In this document: in pieces, positions 9,210 to 17,155 of the stretch | How positions within the stretch are numbered: the stretch's first letter is position 1 | Layout: each line of letters starts with the position of its first letter | Assembly (NCBI RefSeq): GCF_030373225.1 | Contig: NZ_JAUCZG010000004.1 | Span: forward strand, 124,001-188,000 | DNA from: Hydrogenophaga sp. | GTDB lineage: Bacteria; Pseudomonadota; Gammaproteobacteria; Burkholderiales; Burkholderiaceae_C | Reading direction: 5' to 3' | Length of the DNA stretch: 64,000 nt | Notes under the pieces: generated by a model | What the model was told of the DNA's origin: nothing | Seen by the model: the letters and a program-made list of their open reading frames with translations, nothing else | Databases searched by the model: none | Program-made: the position numbers and the translations under genes

Positions 9210-10196
9210 ATGACCGAAAGCCTCAATCGCCGAGACATCCTGCGCGCCGCCATGGCCGGCGCCGCTGTTTACGGCACCACCGGGTACGCCCAGTCCACCT
9301 GGCCCACCAAACCGGTGACCATGATCGTGCCGTTCCCGGCCGGTGGCGGCACCGACGCGTTTGCCCGCCCGATGGCCGCGCAGTTCACGCGCCTGGTGGG
9401 CAAGAGCCTGGTGATCGACAACCGTGGTGGTGCGGGCGGCACGCTCGGCGCGGGCATTGCGGCCAAGGCCAGCCCCGACGGCTACACCCTGTTCATGGGC
9501 GCGGTGCACCACACCATCGCCCCGAGCATGTATCCCCGCCTCGACTACAACATCGAGACCGACCTGATCCCGCTGATCCTGGTGGCCAGCGTGCCGCAGG
9601 TGCTGGTGGTCAATCCCAAGAACATCCCGGGCGCCGGCTTCAAGGAGTTCATGGCGCAGGTCAAGGCCAACCCCGGCAAGCTCAACTACGGCTCGGCCGG
9701 TGGCGGCACTTCGCACCATCTTGCGGGTGAGCTGTTCAAGCAGCAGTCCGGCACCTTCATCACGCACATCCCCTACCGCGGTGCGGGTCCGGCCCTCAAC
9801 GACCTGATCGCTGGCCAGGTCGACATGATGTTCGACGGCCTGGGTTCTTCGGCCGGTCACATCAAGGGCGGGCGCATCAAGGCGCTGATGGTTTCCGGGC
9901 CCAAGCGCAACCCGGCCTTCCCCGACGTGCCCTGTGCCGCCGAGCTGGGCATGCCCGACTACAACGTGACCACCTGGTACGGCGTGTGGGCGCCCAAGGG
10001 CACGCCGGCCGATGCACAGGCCCGCGCCATCGAGGAGATCCGCAAGGCCGTCACGACCGACGAAGCCAAGGCGGTCTGGGCCAACCAGGGCGCCGAGTTC
10101 GCCAACGTGAGCGGGCCGCAGTTCGACACCTTCGTGAAGGCCGAGATTCGCAAGTGGGCGCAGGTGGTCAAGGCCTCCGGCGCCAAGCTGGACTGA
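9210..10196 (+). CDS. Tripartite tricarboxylate transporter-type substrate-binding protein (TctC/Bug family)
   Basis: 328 residues. An N-terminal export signal (about residues 1-28, with a twin-arginine-like NRRDIL and ending near GYAQS) is followed by a periplasmic type-2 binding fold. The family motifs PVTMIVPFPAGGGTDAFARP and NYGSAGGGTSHHLAGE are present. ACAGGAGA precedes the ATG. It sits inside the malonate operon, so malonate or a related dicarboxylate is the likely ligand. The membrane parts (TctA and TctB) are not in the window, so it may work with permeases encoded elsewhere, as many orphan Bug proteins do, or act in sensing. Confidence 0.9.
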   Translation: MTESLNRRDILRAAMAGAAVYGTTGYAQSTWPTKPVTMIVPFPAGGGTDAFARPMAAQFTRLVGKSLVIDNRGGAGGTLGAGIAAKASPDGYTLFMGAVHHTIAPSMYPRLDYNIETDLIPLILVASVPQVLVVNPKNIPGAGFKEFMAQVKANPGKLNYGSAGGGTSHHLAGELFKQQSGTFITHIPYRGAGPALNDLIAGQVDMMFDGLGSSAGHIKGGRIKALMVSGPKRNPAFPDVPCAAELGMPDYNVTTWYGVWAPKGTPADAQARAIEEIRKAVTTDEAKAVWANQGAEFANVSGPQFDTFVKAEIRKWAQVVKASGAKLD

Positions 10197-10204
10197 ACCC
10201 AGGC

Positions 10205-10975
10205 ATGACCCCGGCCACTGGCTGTGTCCACCTGGTCACTCGCGACCAGGTGGCGCATGTCACCCTGTCGCACCCCGGCAAGTTCAACGCCATGTCGCGT
10301 GCGATGTGGCGCGAGCTTGCGACCGTTTTCTCCGGCTTGCAGCAACGCACCGACCTTCGCTGCGTGATCGTGGCGGGCGAGGGCGGTCACTTCTGCGCCG
10401 GTGGCGACATCGCCGAGTACCCCGACTTCCGGTTCGATGAAGACGCCTTGCGCGATTTTCACGAAGCCGAGGTGTGGGGTGGTCTGGGCGCCATGCTCGC
10501 GTGTGACCTGCCGCTGCTGGCGCAGATCGAAGGCAACTGCATGGGCGCCGGTGTGGAAATCGCCAGCTGCTGCGACATCCGCGTGGCGTCGGCCAGCGCG
10601 CGCTTCGGCGCACCGATTGCCCGGCTCGGATTTCCCATGGCACCGCGCGAGGCCGCGCTGGTTGCGCGAGAGGCCGGCTGGGCCACCGCGCGCGAGATGT
10701 TGCTGGAGGCGGCGGTGTTCGATGCGGCCGAGATGAAGGCGCGCGGCTTCATCAACACCGTCCTGCCCGAGGGCACGCTCGCCAGCGCCGTGGCGGCGCG
10801 CGCGCAGCGCATCGTCGCGCTGTCGCCCCAGGCGGCCCGGCTGAACAAGCAGACCTTGCGCGCGCTGCAAGGCCCACCGCCGGCCGATGACGGCGCGGCC
10901 TACACATACGCCAACAGCCCGGAGCACCGGGAGGGCATCGCGGCCTTCCTGGCCAAACGACCCGCGCTTTTCTGA
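10205..10975 (+). CDS. Enoyl-CoA hydratase/isomerase-family protein
   Basis: 256-residue crotonase fold. HPGKFNAMSRAMWREL and HFCAGGDIAEYPDF contribute the CoA-binding and oxyanion-hole regions, and ENCMGAGVEIASCCDIRVAS-like sequence is the second oxyanion motif. It lies 8 bp after the binding-protein gene and 32 bp before malonyl-CoA synthetase, so it is part of the malonate operon. Its substrate is unknown. Hydratase glutamates are not obvious, so isomerase or hydrolase activity is possible. No step of simple malonate breakdown needs it. Confidence 0.88.
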   Translation: MTPATGCVHLVTRDQVAHVTLSHPGKFNAMSRAMWRELATVFSGLQQRTDLRCVIVAGEGGHFCAGGDIAEYPDFRFDEDALRDFHEAEVWGGLGAMLACDLPLLAQIEGNCMGAGVEIASCCDIRVASASARFGAPIARLGFPMAPREAALVAREAGWATAREMLLEAAVFDAAEMKARGFINTVLPEGTLASAVAARAQRIVALSPQAARLNKQTLRALQGPPPADDGAAYTYANSPEHREGIAAFLAKRPALF

Positions 10976-11007
10976 TTGTTTCGTTCATCCATCTTGTTGA
11001 CCCGACC

Positions 11008-12549
11008 ATGAGCAACCCCAATCTGTTTGTCGCCCTGCGTGCCGCCTTTCCGCAGGACCTCGATCGCGTGGCGATCGAGACCGACGAAGGCCTGTGCTAT
11101 TCGTGGCGCGATCTCGACCGCGCTTCGGCCATGGTGGCCAACCTGCTGGATTCGTTGGCGCTGCCACCGGCTTCGCGCGTGGCCGTGCAGGTTGAAAAGT
11201 CGGTCGAGGCGCTGGTGCTGTACCTGGCCACGCTGCGTGCGGGCCATGTGTTCCTGCCGCTCAACACCGCGTACCAGAGCGCCGAGATCGAGTACTTCAT
11301 CGGCAACGCCGAACCCGCCGTGGTGGTGTGCAGCCCGGGCCAGTTCGGTTGGGTCAGCAAGATCGCCTTCACCGCCGGCACGCGCCATGTGTTCACGCTG
11401 GGTGACGACCGCAGCGGCAGCTTGCTGGAACGCGCAGCCCACATGGGCGACCGCCACACCCCGGCGGTGCGCGGCGACGACGACCTGGCTGCCATCCTGT
11501 ACACCAGCGGCACCACCGGCCGCAGCAAGGGCGCGATGCTCACGCACGGCAACCTGCGCAGCAACGCCGAGGTGCTCAAGACCTACTGGGGCTGGAAGCC
11601 CGACGACGTGCTGATCCACGCGCTGCCGATCTTCCATGTGCACGGCCTGTTCGTGGCCATCCACGGCGCCTTGATCAACGGCAGCAAGATGTTCTGGATG
11701 TCGAAGTTCGACCCCAGGCTGGCGATCCGCAAGTTTTCCGAGGCCACCGTGTTCATGGGCGTGCCCACGCTCTACACGCGCATGCTGGCCGAACCCACGC
11801 TCACCCCGGCGCAGGCGTCGCACATGCGGCTGTTCATTTCGGGCTCGGCGCCGCTGCTGATCGAAACCTTCAACGAATGGAAGGCCCGCACCGGCCACAC
11901 CATCCTGGAGCGATACGGCATGAGCGAGACCGCCATGCTGACATCCAATCCCTGCAACGCCGACGCGCGCTTCGGCGGCGCCGCCGAGCGGCGCGGCGGC
12001 ACGGTGGGCTTCCCGTTGCCCGGTGTCGATCTGCGCGTGGTGGGAGAAGACGCCCAGGCGGTGCAACCGGGTGACATCGGCGGCATCCAGGTGCGTGGGC
12101 CCAACGTGTTCAAGGGCTACTGGCGCATGCCCGAGAAGACCGCCGAAGAGTTCACCGCCGACGGCTTCTTCAAGACCGGCGACGTCGGCCGTGTCGACGA
12201 ACGCGGCTACGTGCACATCGTCGGCCGCAGCAAGGACCTCATCATCTCGGGCGGCTACAACGTCTACCCCGCCGAGATCGAGGGCTGCATCAACGAGATG
12301 CCCGGGGTCGCCGAGAGCGCGGTGATCGGCGTGCCGCACCCGGACTTCGGCGAGGTGGGCGTGGCGCTGGTGATCGCCCGGGCCGGCGCGCAGGTGGACC
12401 CGGCGCAGGTGCTGTCCTCACTCAAGTCGCGGCTGGCCAATTTCAAGATTCCCAAGCGCTGCCTGGTGGTGCCAGGGTTGCCGCGCAACACCATGGGCAA
12501 GGTGCAGAAGAACGTGCTGCGCGAGGAGCACAAGGCCTTGTTTGTCTGA
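11008..12549 (+). CDS. matB: Malonyl-CoA synthetase
   Basis: Acyl-adenylate-forming ligase of 513 residues. The AMP-binding motif LYTSGTTGRSKGAMLTHGN lies near residue 165. RYGMSETAMLTSNP is the A5-type motif, and GRSKDLIISGGYNVYP plus the C-terminal GKVQKNVLRE lysine motif complete the core. Length and motifs match MatB, which makes malonyl-CoA from malonate, ATP and CoA. It closes the operon begun by matR. General fatty-acid CoA ligase is the alternative, but the neighbouring malonyl-CoA decarboxylase makes MatB much more likely. Confidence 0.92.
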   Translation: MSNPNLFVALRAAFPQDLDRVAIETDEGLCYSWRDLDRASAMVANLLDSLALPPASRVAVQVEKSVEALVLYLATLRAGHVFLPLNTAYQSAEIEYFIGNAEPAVVVCSPGQFGWVSKIAFTAGTRHVFTLGDDRSGSLLERAAHMGDRHTPAVRGDDDLAAILYTSGTTGRSKGAMLTHGNLRSNAEVLKTYWGWKPDDVLIHALPIFHVHGLFVAIHGALINGSKMFWMSKFDPRLAIRKFSEATVFMGVPTLYTRMLAEPTLTPAQASHMRLFISGSAPLLIETFNEWKARTGHTILERYGMSETAMLTSNPCNADARFGGAAERRGGTVGFPLPGVDLRVVGEDAQAVQPGDIGGIQVRGPNVFKGYWRMPEKTAEEFTADGFFKTGDVGRVDERGYVHIVGRSKDLIISGGYNVYPAEIEGCINEMPGVAESAVIGVPHPDFGEVGVALVIARAGAQVDPAQVLSSLKSRLANFKIPKRCLVVPGLPRNTMGKVQKNVLREEHKALFV

Positions 12550-12552
12550 GCT

Positions 12553-13932
12553 TCAGCGGGCGCCGGGCTGGCGGGAAACCGGGCCGGCAGAAGCGTCACG
12601 CTCCAGCCGCTTGAGCACCCGCCGGCTCAACCACACGCCCACCACACCGAACACCACCACCCCCAGCCCGTAGCCGGCCAGCACGCCGCGTGCGCCGAAC
12701 CACTGCGCGCCGATCCAGATGAAGGGCGCCACCCCCAGCGTGGCGCGTCCCCAGTTGAGCGCGGTGGAGTAGAAGGCGAAGCCGAGGTTGTTGAAGGCCG
12801 CGTTGGCCACGAACAGGGCGCCGTTGAAGAAGAAGCTGCCGGCCACGAACACGCAGAAGAACACGATGAGTTCGCGCGCTTCACCCTGGGCGCCGAACGC
12901 GTCGGCGATGAAGCCACTGCCCAGCGCCATCAGCAACCAGACCAGCAGCACATACACCAGCGTGACCTTGAGGCTGTCACGCACGGTGCTGCGCAGGCGG
13001 TCGAAGCGGCGCGCGCCAAGGTTCTGCCCGAGGATGGGACCGACCGAGCCCGAGAGCGCGAACAGGGCCACGAAGGCGACAGGAATCAGGCGCACGATGA
13101 CGGCCCAGCCAGCCACCGCGTTGTCGCCGAAGGGTGCGATGGCCGCCGTGACGAAGGCGTTGCCCACCGGTGTGGCCACCTGGGTCAGCACCGCCGGAAA
13201 GCCGATGGCAAGAAAGGGCCGAAGGCTGACGAGCAGCACCTGGGTGCTTGGCCAGGCGAACAGGCCGTGCACCCGCAGCAGCGACCGCAGGCCGATCGCC
13301 ACCATGGAGCAGCGGGCCAGCACGGTCGCGGTGGCCGCCCCGTCGAGTCCCCAGTCCAGCACCAGGATCAGCAGCGGATCCAGCACAGCCGACACGGCCC
13401 CGGCACCCAGCGTGACGAACATCGCCCGGCGCGCATCGCCCAGCGAGCGCAGCAGCGCCGCCAGGCACATGCCCAGGCCGAGCGGAATCGCCGACGGCAG
13501 CACCCAGCGCGTGAAGCGCAGCGCCAGTTCGGCGGTGTCGCCGGTGGCACCGAGCAGGGCGAGCAGTTCGCCCAGCCAGGGATAGACCAGCAGCACCGCA
13601 GCGCTCATGAACAGCGCCATCAGCACCAGCGAAGCGCCTGCGATCACCTTGGCCTGATCGCGTTCACCCCGCCCGAGCGCGCGCGAGGCCAGCGCCGTGG
13701 CGGCGATCGACAGGCCGATGGCCAGCGAAGTGAGAAAAAACAGCAGGGTGCCGGCATAGCCCACCGCCGCCGCCAGTTCCTTTTCACCCAGCTGGGAGAT
13801 GTAGAAAAGGTTGAGCACATCCACGAAAAAAACCGCCGCCAGCCCGATGGAGCCGGTGGCGGTCATGCGGATGACGTGTTTGAGGGTGGAGCCGGTGACG
13901 AAGGTGGGCGCGGCGTGGGGAGAGGGCGGCAT
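12553..13932 (-). CDS. MATE-family efflux transporter
   Basis: 459 residues with about twelve hydrophobic helices in two homologous halves, typical of the MATE (NorM/DinF) family of Na+- or H+-driven drug exporters in the inner membrane. The N-terminal region reads MTATGSIGLAAVFFVDVLNLFYISQLG. The halves meet near the PSTQVLLVSLRPFLAIGFP segment. It is convergent with matB (3 bp between stops) and tandem with uspA 50 bp upstream on the same strand. Substrate is unknown. Confidence 0.9.
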   Translation of the reverse strand: MPPSPHAAPTFVTGSTLKHVIRMTATGSIGLAAVFFVDVLNLFYISQLGEKELAAAVGYAGTLLFFLTSLAIGLSIAATALASRALGRGERDQAKVIAGASLVLMALFMSAAVLLVYPWLGELLALLGATGDTAELALRFTRWVLPSAIPLGLGMCLAALLRSLGDARRAMFVTLGAGAVSAVLDPLLILVLDWGLDGAATATVLARCSMVAIGLRSLLRVHGLFAWPSTQVLLVSLRPFLAIGFPAVLTQVATPVGNAFVTAAIAPFGDNAVAGWAVIVRLIPVAFVALFALSGSVGPILGQNLGARRFDRLRSTVRDSLKVTLVYVLLVWLLMALGSGFIADAFGAQGEARELIVFFCVFVAGSFFFNGALFVANAAFNNLGFAFYSTALNWGRATLGVAPFIWIGAQWFGARGVLAGYGLGVVVFGVVGVWLSRRVLKRLERDASAGPVSRQPGAR

Positions 13933-13982
13933 GGGGGTGGGCTTGGGTGCCCGCCCACTCTACACCGCAGGTGCCGGGGGCG

Positions 13983-14426
13983 TTATCTCAACACCAGCAC
14001 CGGGGTGTGGGAATGCGTGAGCACCTGCTGCGTCTCGCTGCCCAGCAGCAGGCGTTTGAGGCCGCGGCGGCCGTGCGAGGCCATCACGATCAGGTCGCAC
14101 TTGTTGCGTTTGGCGGTGGCAATGATGGCCTCGGCGATCAGGTCCGACTTCACGGTGACGGGTTTGACCTTCACTTCGCGCAACTGGCCGGCCGATTTGA
14201 CCGCGGTCACCGCCGCCAGGGCCTCTTCGTTCCACTGGGCTTCGATGCGCGCGATCTCGGCCGCCGCCAGGGCCACGCCGCCTTCAAAGTAGGTCTGCGG
14301 GTAGCGCGGCACCACTTTCAGGGCAACCACTTCGGCACCCGTGAGATCGGCGAGGTTGATGGCATGTTCCACCGCCATCTTCGAGAGTTTGGATCCGTCC
14401 GTGGCCACCAGGATGCGCTTGTACAT
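13983..14426 (-). CDS. Universal stress protein UspA family
   Basis: 147 residues, a single Usp domain. The N-terminal KRILVATDGSKLS motif and the C-terminal ASHGRRGLKRLLLGSETQQVL (G-2x-G-9x-G-S/T) are the ATP-binding signatures. The ATG at 14426 is preceded by AAGGAGC; an upstream in-frame ATG at 14507 would translate the regulatory region and is rejected. It is divergent from the cbb3 assembly gene ccoI and appears to share its FNR box. A role in low-oxygen survival is inferred from this. Confidence 0.93.
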   Translation of the reverse strand: MYKRILVATDGSKLSKMAVEHAINLADLTGAEVVALKVVPRYPQTYFEGGVALAAAEIARIEAQWNEEALAAVTAVKSAGQLREVKVKPVTVKSDLIAEAIIATAKRNKCDLIVMASHGRRGLKRLLLGSETQQVLTHSHTPVLVLR

Positions 14427-14487
14427 GGCTTGCTCCTTCAAGTTTGTTGTTCGAAGCCTCAGGGTAGCGCAGGTCGCCACCTTGTGG

Positions 14488-14501
14488 TTGACTTGGATCA
14501 A
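14488..14501. promoter_or_regulatory. FNR box shared by uspA and ccoI
   Basis: TTGACTTGGATCAA matches the FNR/ANR consensus TTGAY-N4-RTCAA fully. TACCCT hexamers occur on both strands at class II distance: 14524-14529 for ccoI and 14466-14461 for uspA. One FNR dimer could therefore activate both genes. Confidence 0.85.
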
Positions 14502-14535
14502 GCCCATGAAACAACTCCCCGATTACCCTCCAGCC

Positions 14536-16896
14536 ATGAACCAGGCCGTTGCCACGCTCCCGGTGCGGCCCGCGCACGCCGAACCCCACGCTGCGTCGCC
14601 CGCGTCCGACTGGCTGGGGGATCACCGCGGCCCGCTCACCGTCACCGACAACTTCGCCGTGCTTGACGACCCGGTGGAGCAGGAAACTTTCACCCAACGC
14701 GTCGAGCAGGCCGAGGGCGAACTGGCCGAATCGGTGCTGATGGTCCAGGGCATGTATTGCGCGGCCTGTGCCGACACGGTGGAGTCCGCCTTGCAAGGCT
14801 TGCCCGGCGTGCAGCAGGCGCGGGTGCATGCCGCCACGCGCCGGCTCACCCTGCGCTGGGACCCGCAGGCCACCCGCATGTCGACCCTGGCACAGGTGGT
14901 GGGCGAGCGCGGCTACCGCCTGTTGCCGATGCAGGCCGCCCTGAGCATCAGCGAACGCCTGCGCGAGACGCGGCAGGGCCTGTGGCGCCTGTTCGTGGCC
15001 GGTTTCTGCATGATGCAGGTGATGATGTACGCGTGGCCGGCGTATGTGACCGAGCCGGGCGAGATCCCGGCCGACATCGACCAGCTGTTGCGCTGGGCCA
15101 GCTGGGTGCTCAGCCTGCCGGTGGTCTTTTTCGCCAGCGGCCCTTTTTTCGAAAGCGCCTGGCGCGATCTCAAGCATGGGCGTGTGGGCATGGACACGCC
15201 GGTGTCCATCGGCATCCTGGTCACGTTTCTGGCGAGCTCGGCCGCCACCTTCGACCCCACCGGGCCCTGGGGCCACGAAGTCTGGTTCGATTCCCTGACC
15301 ATGTTCGTGTTCTTCCTGCTCGGCGGGCGCTACCTCGAATTCAAGGCGCGCGACCGCACCGCCGGCGCTCTCGACAGCCTGATGAACCGGCTGCCCGAGG
15401 TGTGCGAACGTGAGACCGCCAAAGGCGTGGAGACGGTCTCGATCCGGCGCCTCGCGGTCGGCGACACGGTGCGCGTGCAGGCCGGGCAGGCGTTTGCCGC
15501 CGACGGTGAGCTGCTCAGCGAGCGCGCCACCGTGGACGAGGCACTGCTCACCGGCGAATCGCGCCCGGTGAGCCGCACCCTGGGGCAGGGCGTGGTGGCC
15601 GGCAGCTTCAACCTGGGCGGCCCGGTGCGCATGCGCGTGACCCAGGTCGGGCGCGACACCCGCTTTGCCCAGATCGTGCGGCTGATGGAACAGGCCTCGA
15701 CCGAAAAACCCCGCCTGGCCATCCTGGCCGACCAGATCGCCGCCCCGTTCCTGGTGCTGGTGCTGCTGGCCGCGGCCGTGGCTGGCTTCTACTGGTGGCA
15801 GATCGACCACTCCCGCGCCCTGGCCGTGGCGGTGGCCGTGCTCATCGTCACCTGCCCGTGCGCGCTGTCGCTGGCCACGCCGGCGGCCATGCTGACCTCG
15901 GCCGGGGCGCTGGCGCGCCGCGGTGTGCTGGTGCGCCGGCTGCAAGCTTTCGAGGTGCTGGCCGGCATCAGTGCGGTGGTGTTCGACAAGACCGGCACGC
16001 TCACGCACGACCGCCTGGAACTGCAGGATGTCCAGACCCGCGCCGGTGTGAGCCGCGAGCAGGCGCTCGGCCTGGCCAGTGCACTGGCGGCCGGCTCGCT
16101 GCACCCGGTCTCCCGCGCGCTGGCGCGCCAGGGTGGCGGCCAGCCGCTGTTCGACGTGACCGAAGTGGCCGGACAGGGCATGCAGGCCCGCCTGGCCGAC
16201 GGCAGCGCCGTGAGGCTGGGCTCAGCCCTGTTTTGCGCAGCGCCCGCAACAGAGGAGGGCGACGAGGCGCCGCGCGCCCACCTCAGCGACGAGGGGGGCT
16301 GGATGGCCAGCTTCACGCTTGAAGAAGGCCTGCGCGAGGACGCCCGGGCGGCGGTGCAGGCGCTGCGTGCGCTGGGCGTGCGCACCTGGTTGCTGTCGGG
16401 CGACCGCGCCTCGGCGGCCGAGGCTGTGGGTCGCGCGGTGGGGGTCGACCATGTGATCGCCGGCGCCACCCCCGAACAGAAGCTGCTGGAGGTGACGCGG
16501 CTGCAGTCGCAGGGCCTGACGATCGCCATGGTGGGCGACGGTCTCAACGACGGGCCGGTGCTCGCTCGCGCCGACACCTCGTTTGCGCTGGGCCAGGCCG
16601 CGCCGCTGGCCCAGGCCCAGTCGGACTATGTGATCCAGGGCGGTCAGGTGATGGACGTGGTGCACACGCTGCTGCAGGCGCGGGCCACGTTGCGCACCGT
16701 GCGGCAGAACCTGGTCTGGGCCGGCGCCTACAACGTGGTGGCCGTGCCGCTGGCCCTGGTGGGCTGGATGCCGCCCTGGCTCGCCGGCCTGGGCATGGCC
16801 GGCAGTTCATTGCTGGTGATCGGCAATGCCCTGCGCCTGGCCGGCAAAACCCCACAATCAGCGAGCAACCCCACCGCTGCGCCGGCATCGGCGTAG
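14536..16896 (+). CDS. ccoI: Copper-translocating P1B-type ATPase for cbb3 oxidase assembly (CcoI/FixI)
   Basis: Exports copper across the inner membrane for the CuB centre of cbb3 oxidase. 786 residues. The N-terminal heavy-metal domain has CAAC (Cys75, Cys78), then transmembrane helices, the TGES phosphatase loop, the intramembrane CPC site (Cys440), DKTGT with the phosphorylated Asp484, and GDGLNDGPVLA. An ATG at 14506 also exists, but it falls inside the FNR-dependent promoter; the predicted transcript starts at or next to the ATG at 14536, so I chose that one. ccoS follows 42 bp downstream. Confidence 0.94.
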   Translation: MNQAVATLPVRPAHAEPHAASPASDWLGDHRGPLTVTDNFAVLDDPVEQETFTQRVEQAEGELAESVLMVQGMYCAACADTVESALQGLPGVQQARVHAATRRLTLRWDPQATRMSTLAQVVGERGYRLLPMQAALSISERLRETRQGLWRLFVAGFCMMQVMMYAWPAYVTEPGEIPADIDQLLRWASWVLSLPVVFFASGPFFESAWRDLKHGRVGMDTPVSIGILVTFLASSAATFDPTGPWGHEVWFDSLTMFVFFLLGGRYLEFKARDRTAGALDSLMNRLPEVCERETAKGVETVSIRRLAVGDTVRVQAGQAFAADGELLSERATVDEALLTGESRPVSRTLGQGVVAGSFNLGGPVRMRVTQVGRDTRFAQIVRLMEQASTEKPRLAILADQIAAPFLVLVLLAAAVAGFYWWQIDHSRALAVAVAVLIVTCPCALSLATPAAMLTSAGALARRGVLVRRLQAFEVLAGISAVVFDKTGTLTHDRLELQDVQTRAGVSREQALGLASALAAGSLHPVSRALARQGGGQPLFDVTEVAGQGMQARLADGSAVRLGSALFCAAPATEEGDEAPRAHLSDEGGWMASFTLEEGLREDARAAVQALRALGVRTWLLSGDRASAAEAVGRAVGVDHVIAGATPEQKLLEVTRLQSQGLTIAMVGDGLNDGPVLARADTSFALGQAAPLAQAQSDYVIQGGQVMDVVHTLLQARATLRTVRQNLVWAGAYNVVAVPLALVGWMPPWLAGLGMAGSSLLVIGNALRLAGKTPQSASNPTAAPASA

Positions 16897-16938
16897 CATG
16901 GGTCGCACCCCTCCCAAGATTTCGAGACCACAAAGCCC

Positions 16939-17076
16939 ATGGACGTCCTGTACTTGCTGATTCCCCTGTCCGTGCTGCTCGTGTTCGGCATCATCGGCCT
17001 GTTCTGGTGGGCCTTGCAGGCGGGGCAGTTCGACAACATCGAGCGCGAAGGTGAGCGGATTCTCAAAAGCGATTGA
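16939..17076 (+). CDS. ccoS: cbb3-type oxidase assembly protein CcoS
   Basis: 45 residues: MDVLYLLIPLSVLLVFGI begins a single membrane helix, followed by GLFWWALQAGQFDNIEREG. The FWWA and GQFDN(I/L)E pattern is diagnostic for CcoS, which is needed for cofactor insertion into the cbb3 oxidase. It lies directly after ccoI and ends 6 bp before the FNR box of ccoN. Confidence 0.93.
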   Translation: MDVLYLLIPLSVLLVFGIIGLFWWALQAGQFDNIEREGERILKSD

Positions 17077-17082
17077 GCCCGA

Positions 17083-17096
17083 TTGATGTAAGTCAA
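17083..17096 (+). promoter_or_regulatory. FNR box of the ccoNOQP operon
   Basis: TTGATGTAAGTCAA matches TTGAY-N4-RTCAA fully and has the perfect left half-site TTGAT. It lies 60 bp before the ccoN start, with a weak -10 (GACACT, 17119-17124) at class II distance. The oxidase operon therefore has its own oxygen-responsive promoter separate from ccoI-ccoS. Confidence 0.87.
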
Positions 17097-17155
17097 GGCG
17101 CCGCGTGGTGCCAGTGAAGACACTACAACCAGTGACATTTGTGAGGAGTTTCAGC

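Noticed and set aside
14506-14535. ATG at 14506 as the start of ccoI
   Set aside because: It lies between the FNR box and the -10, so it would not be on the FNR-driven transcript. It remains possible if another promoter is used.
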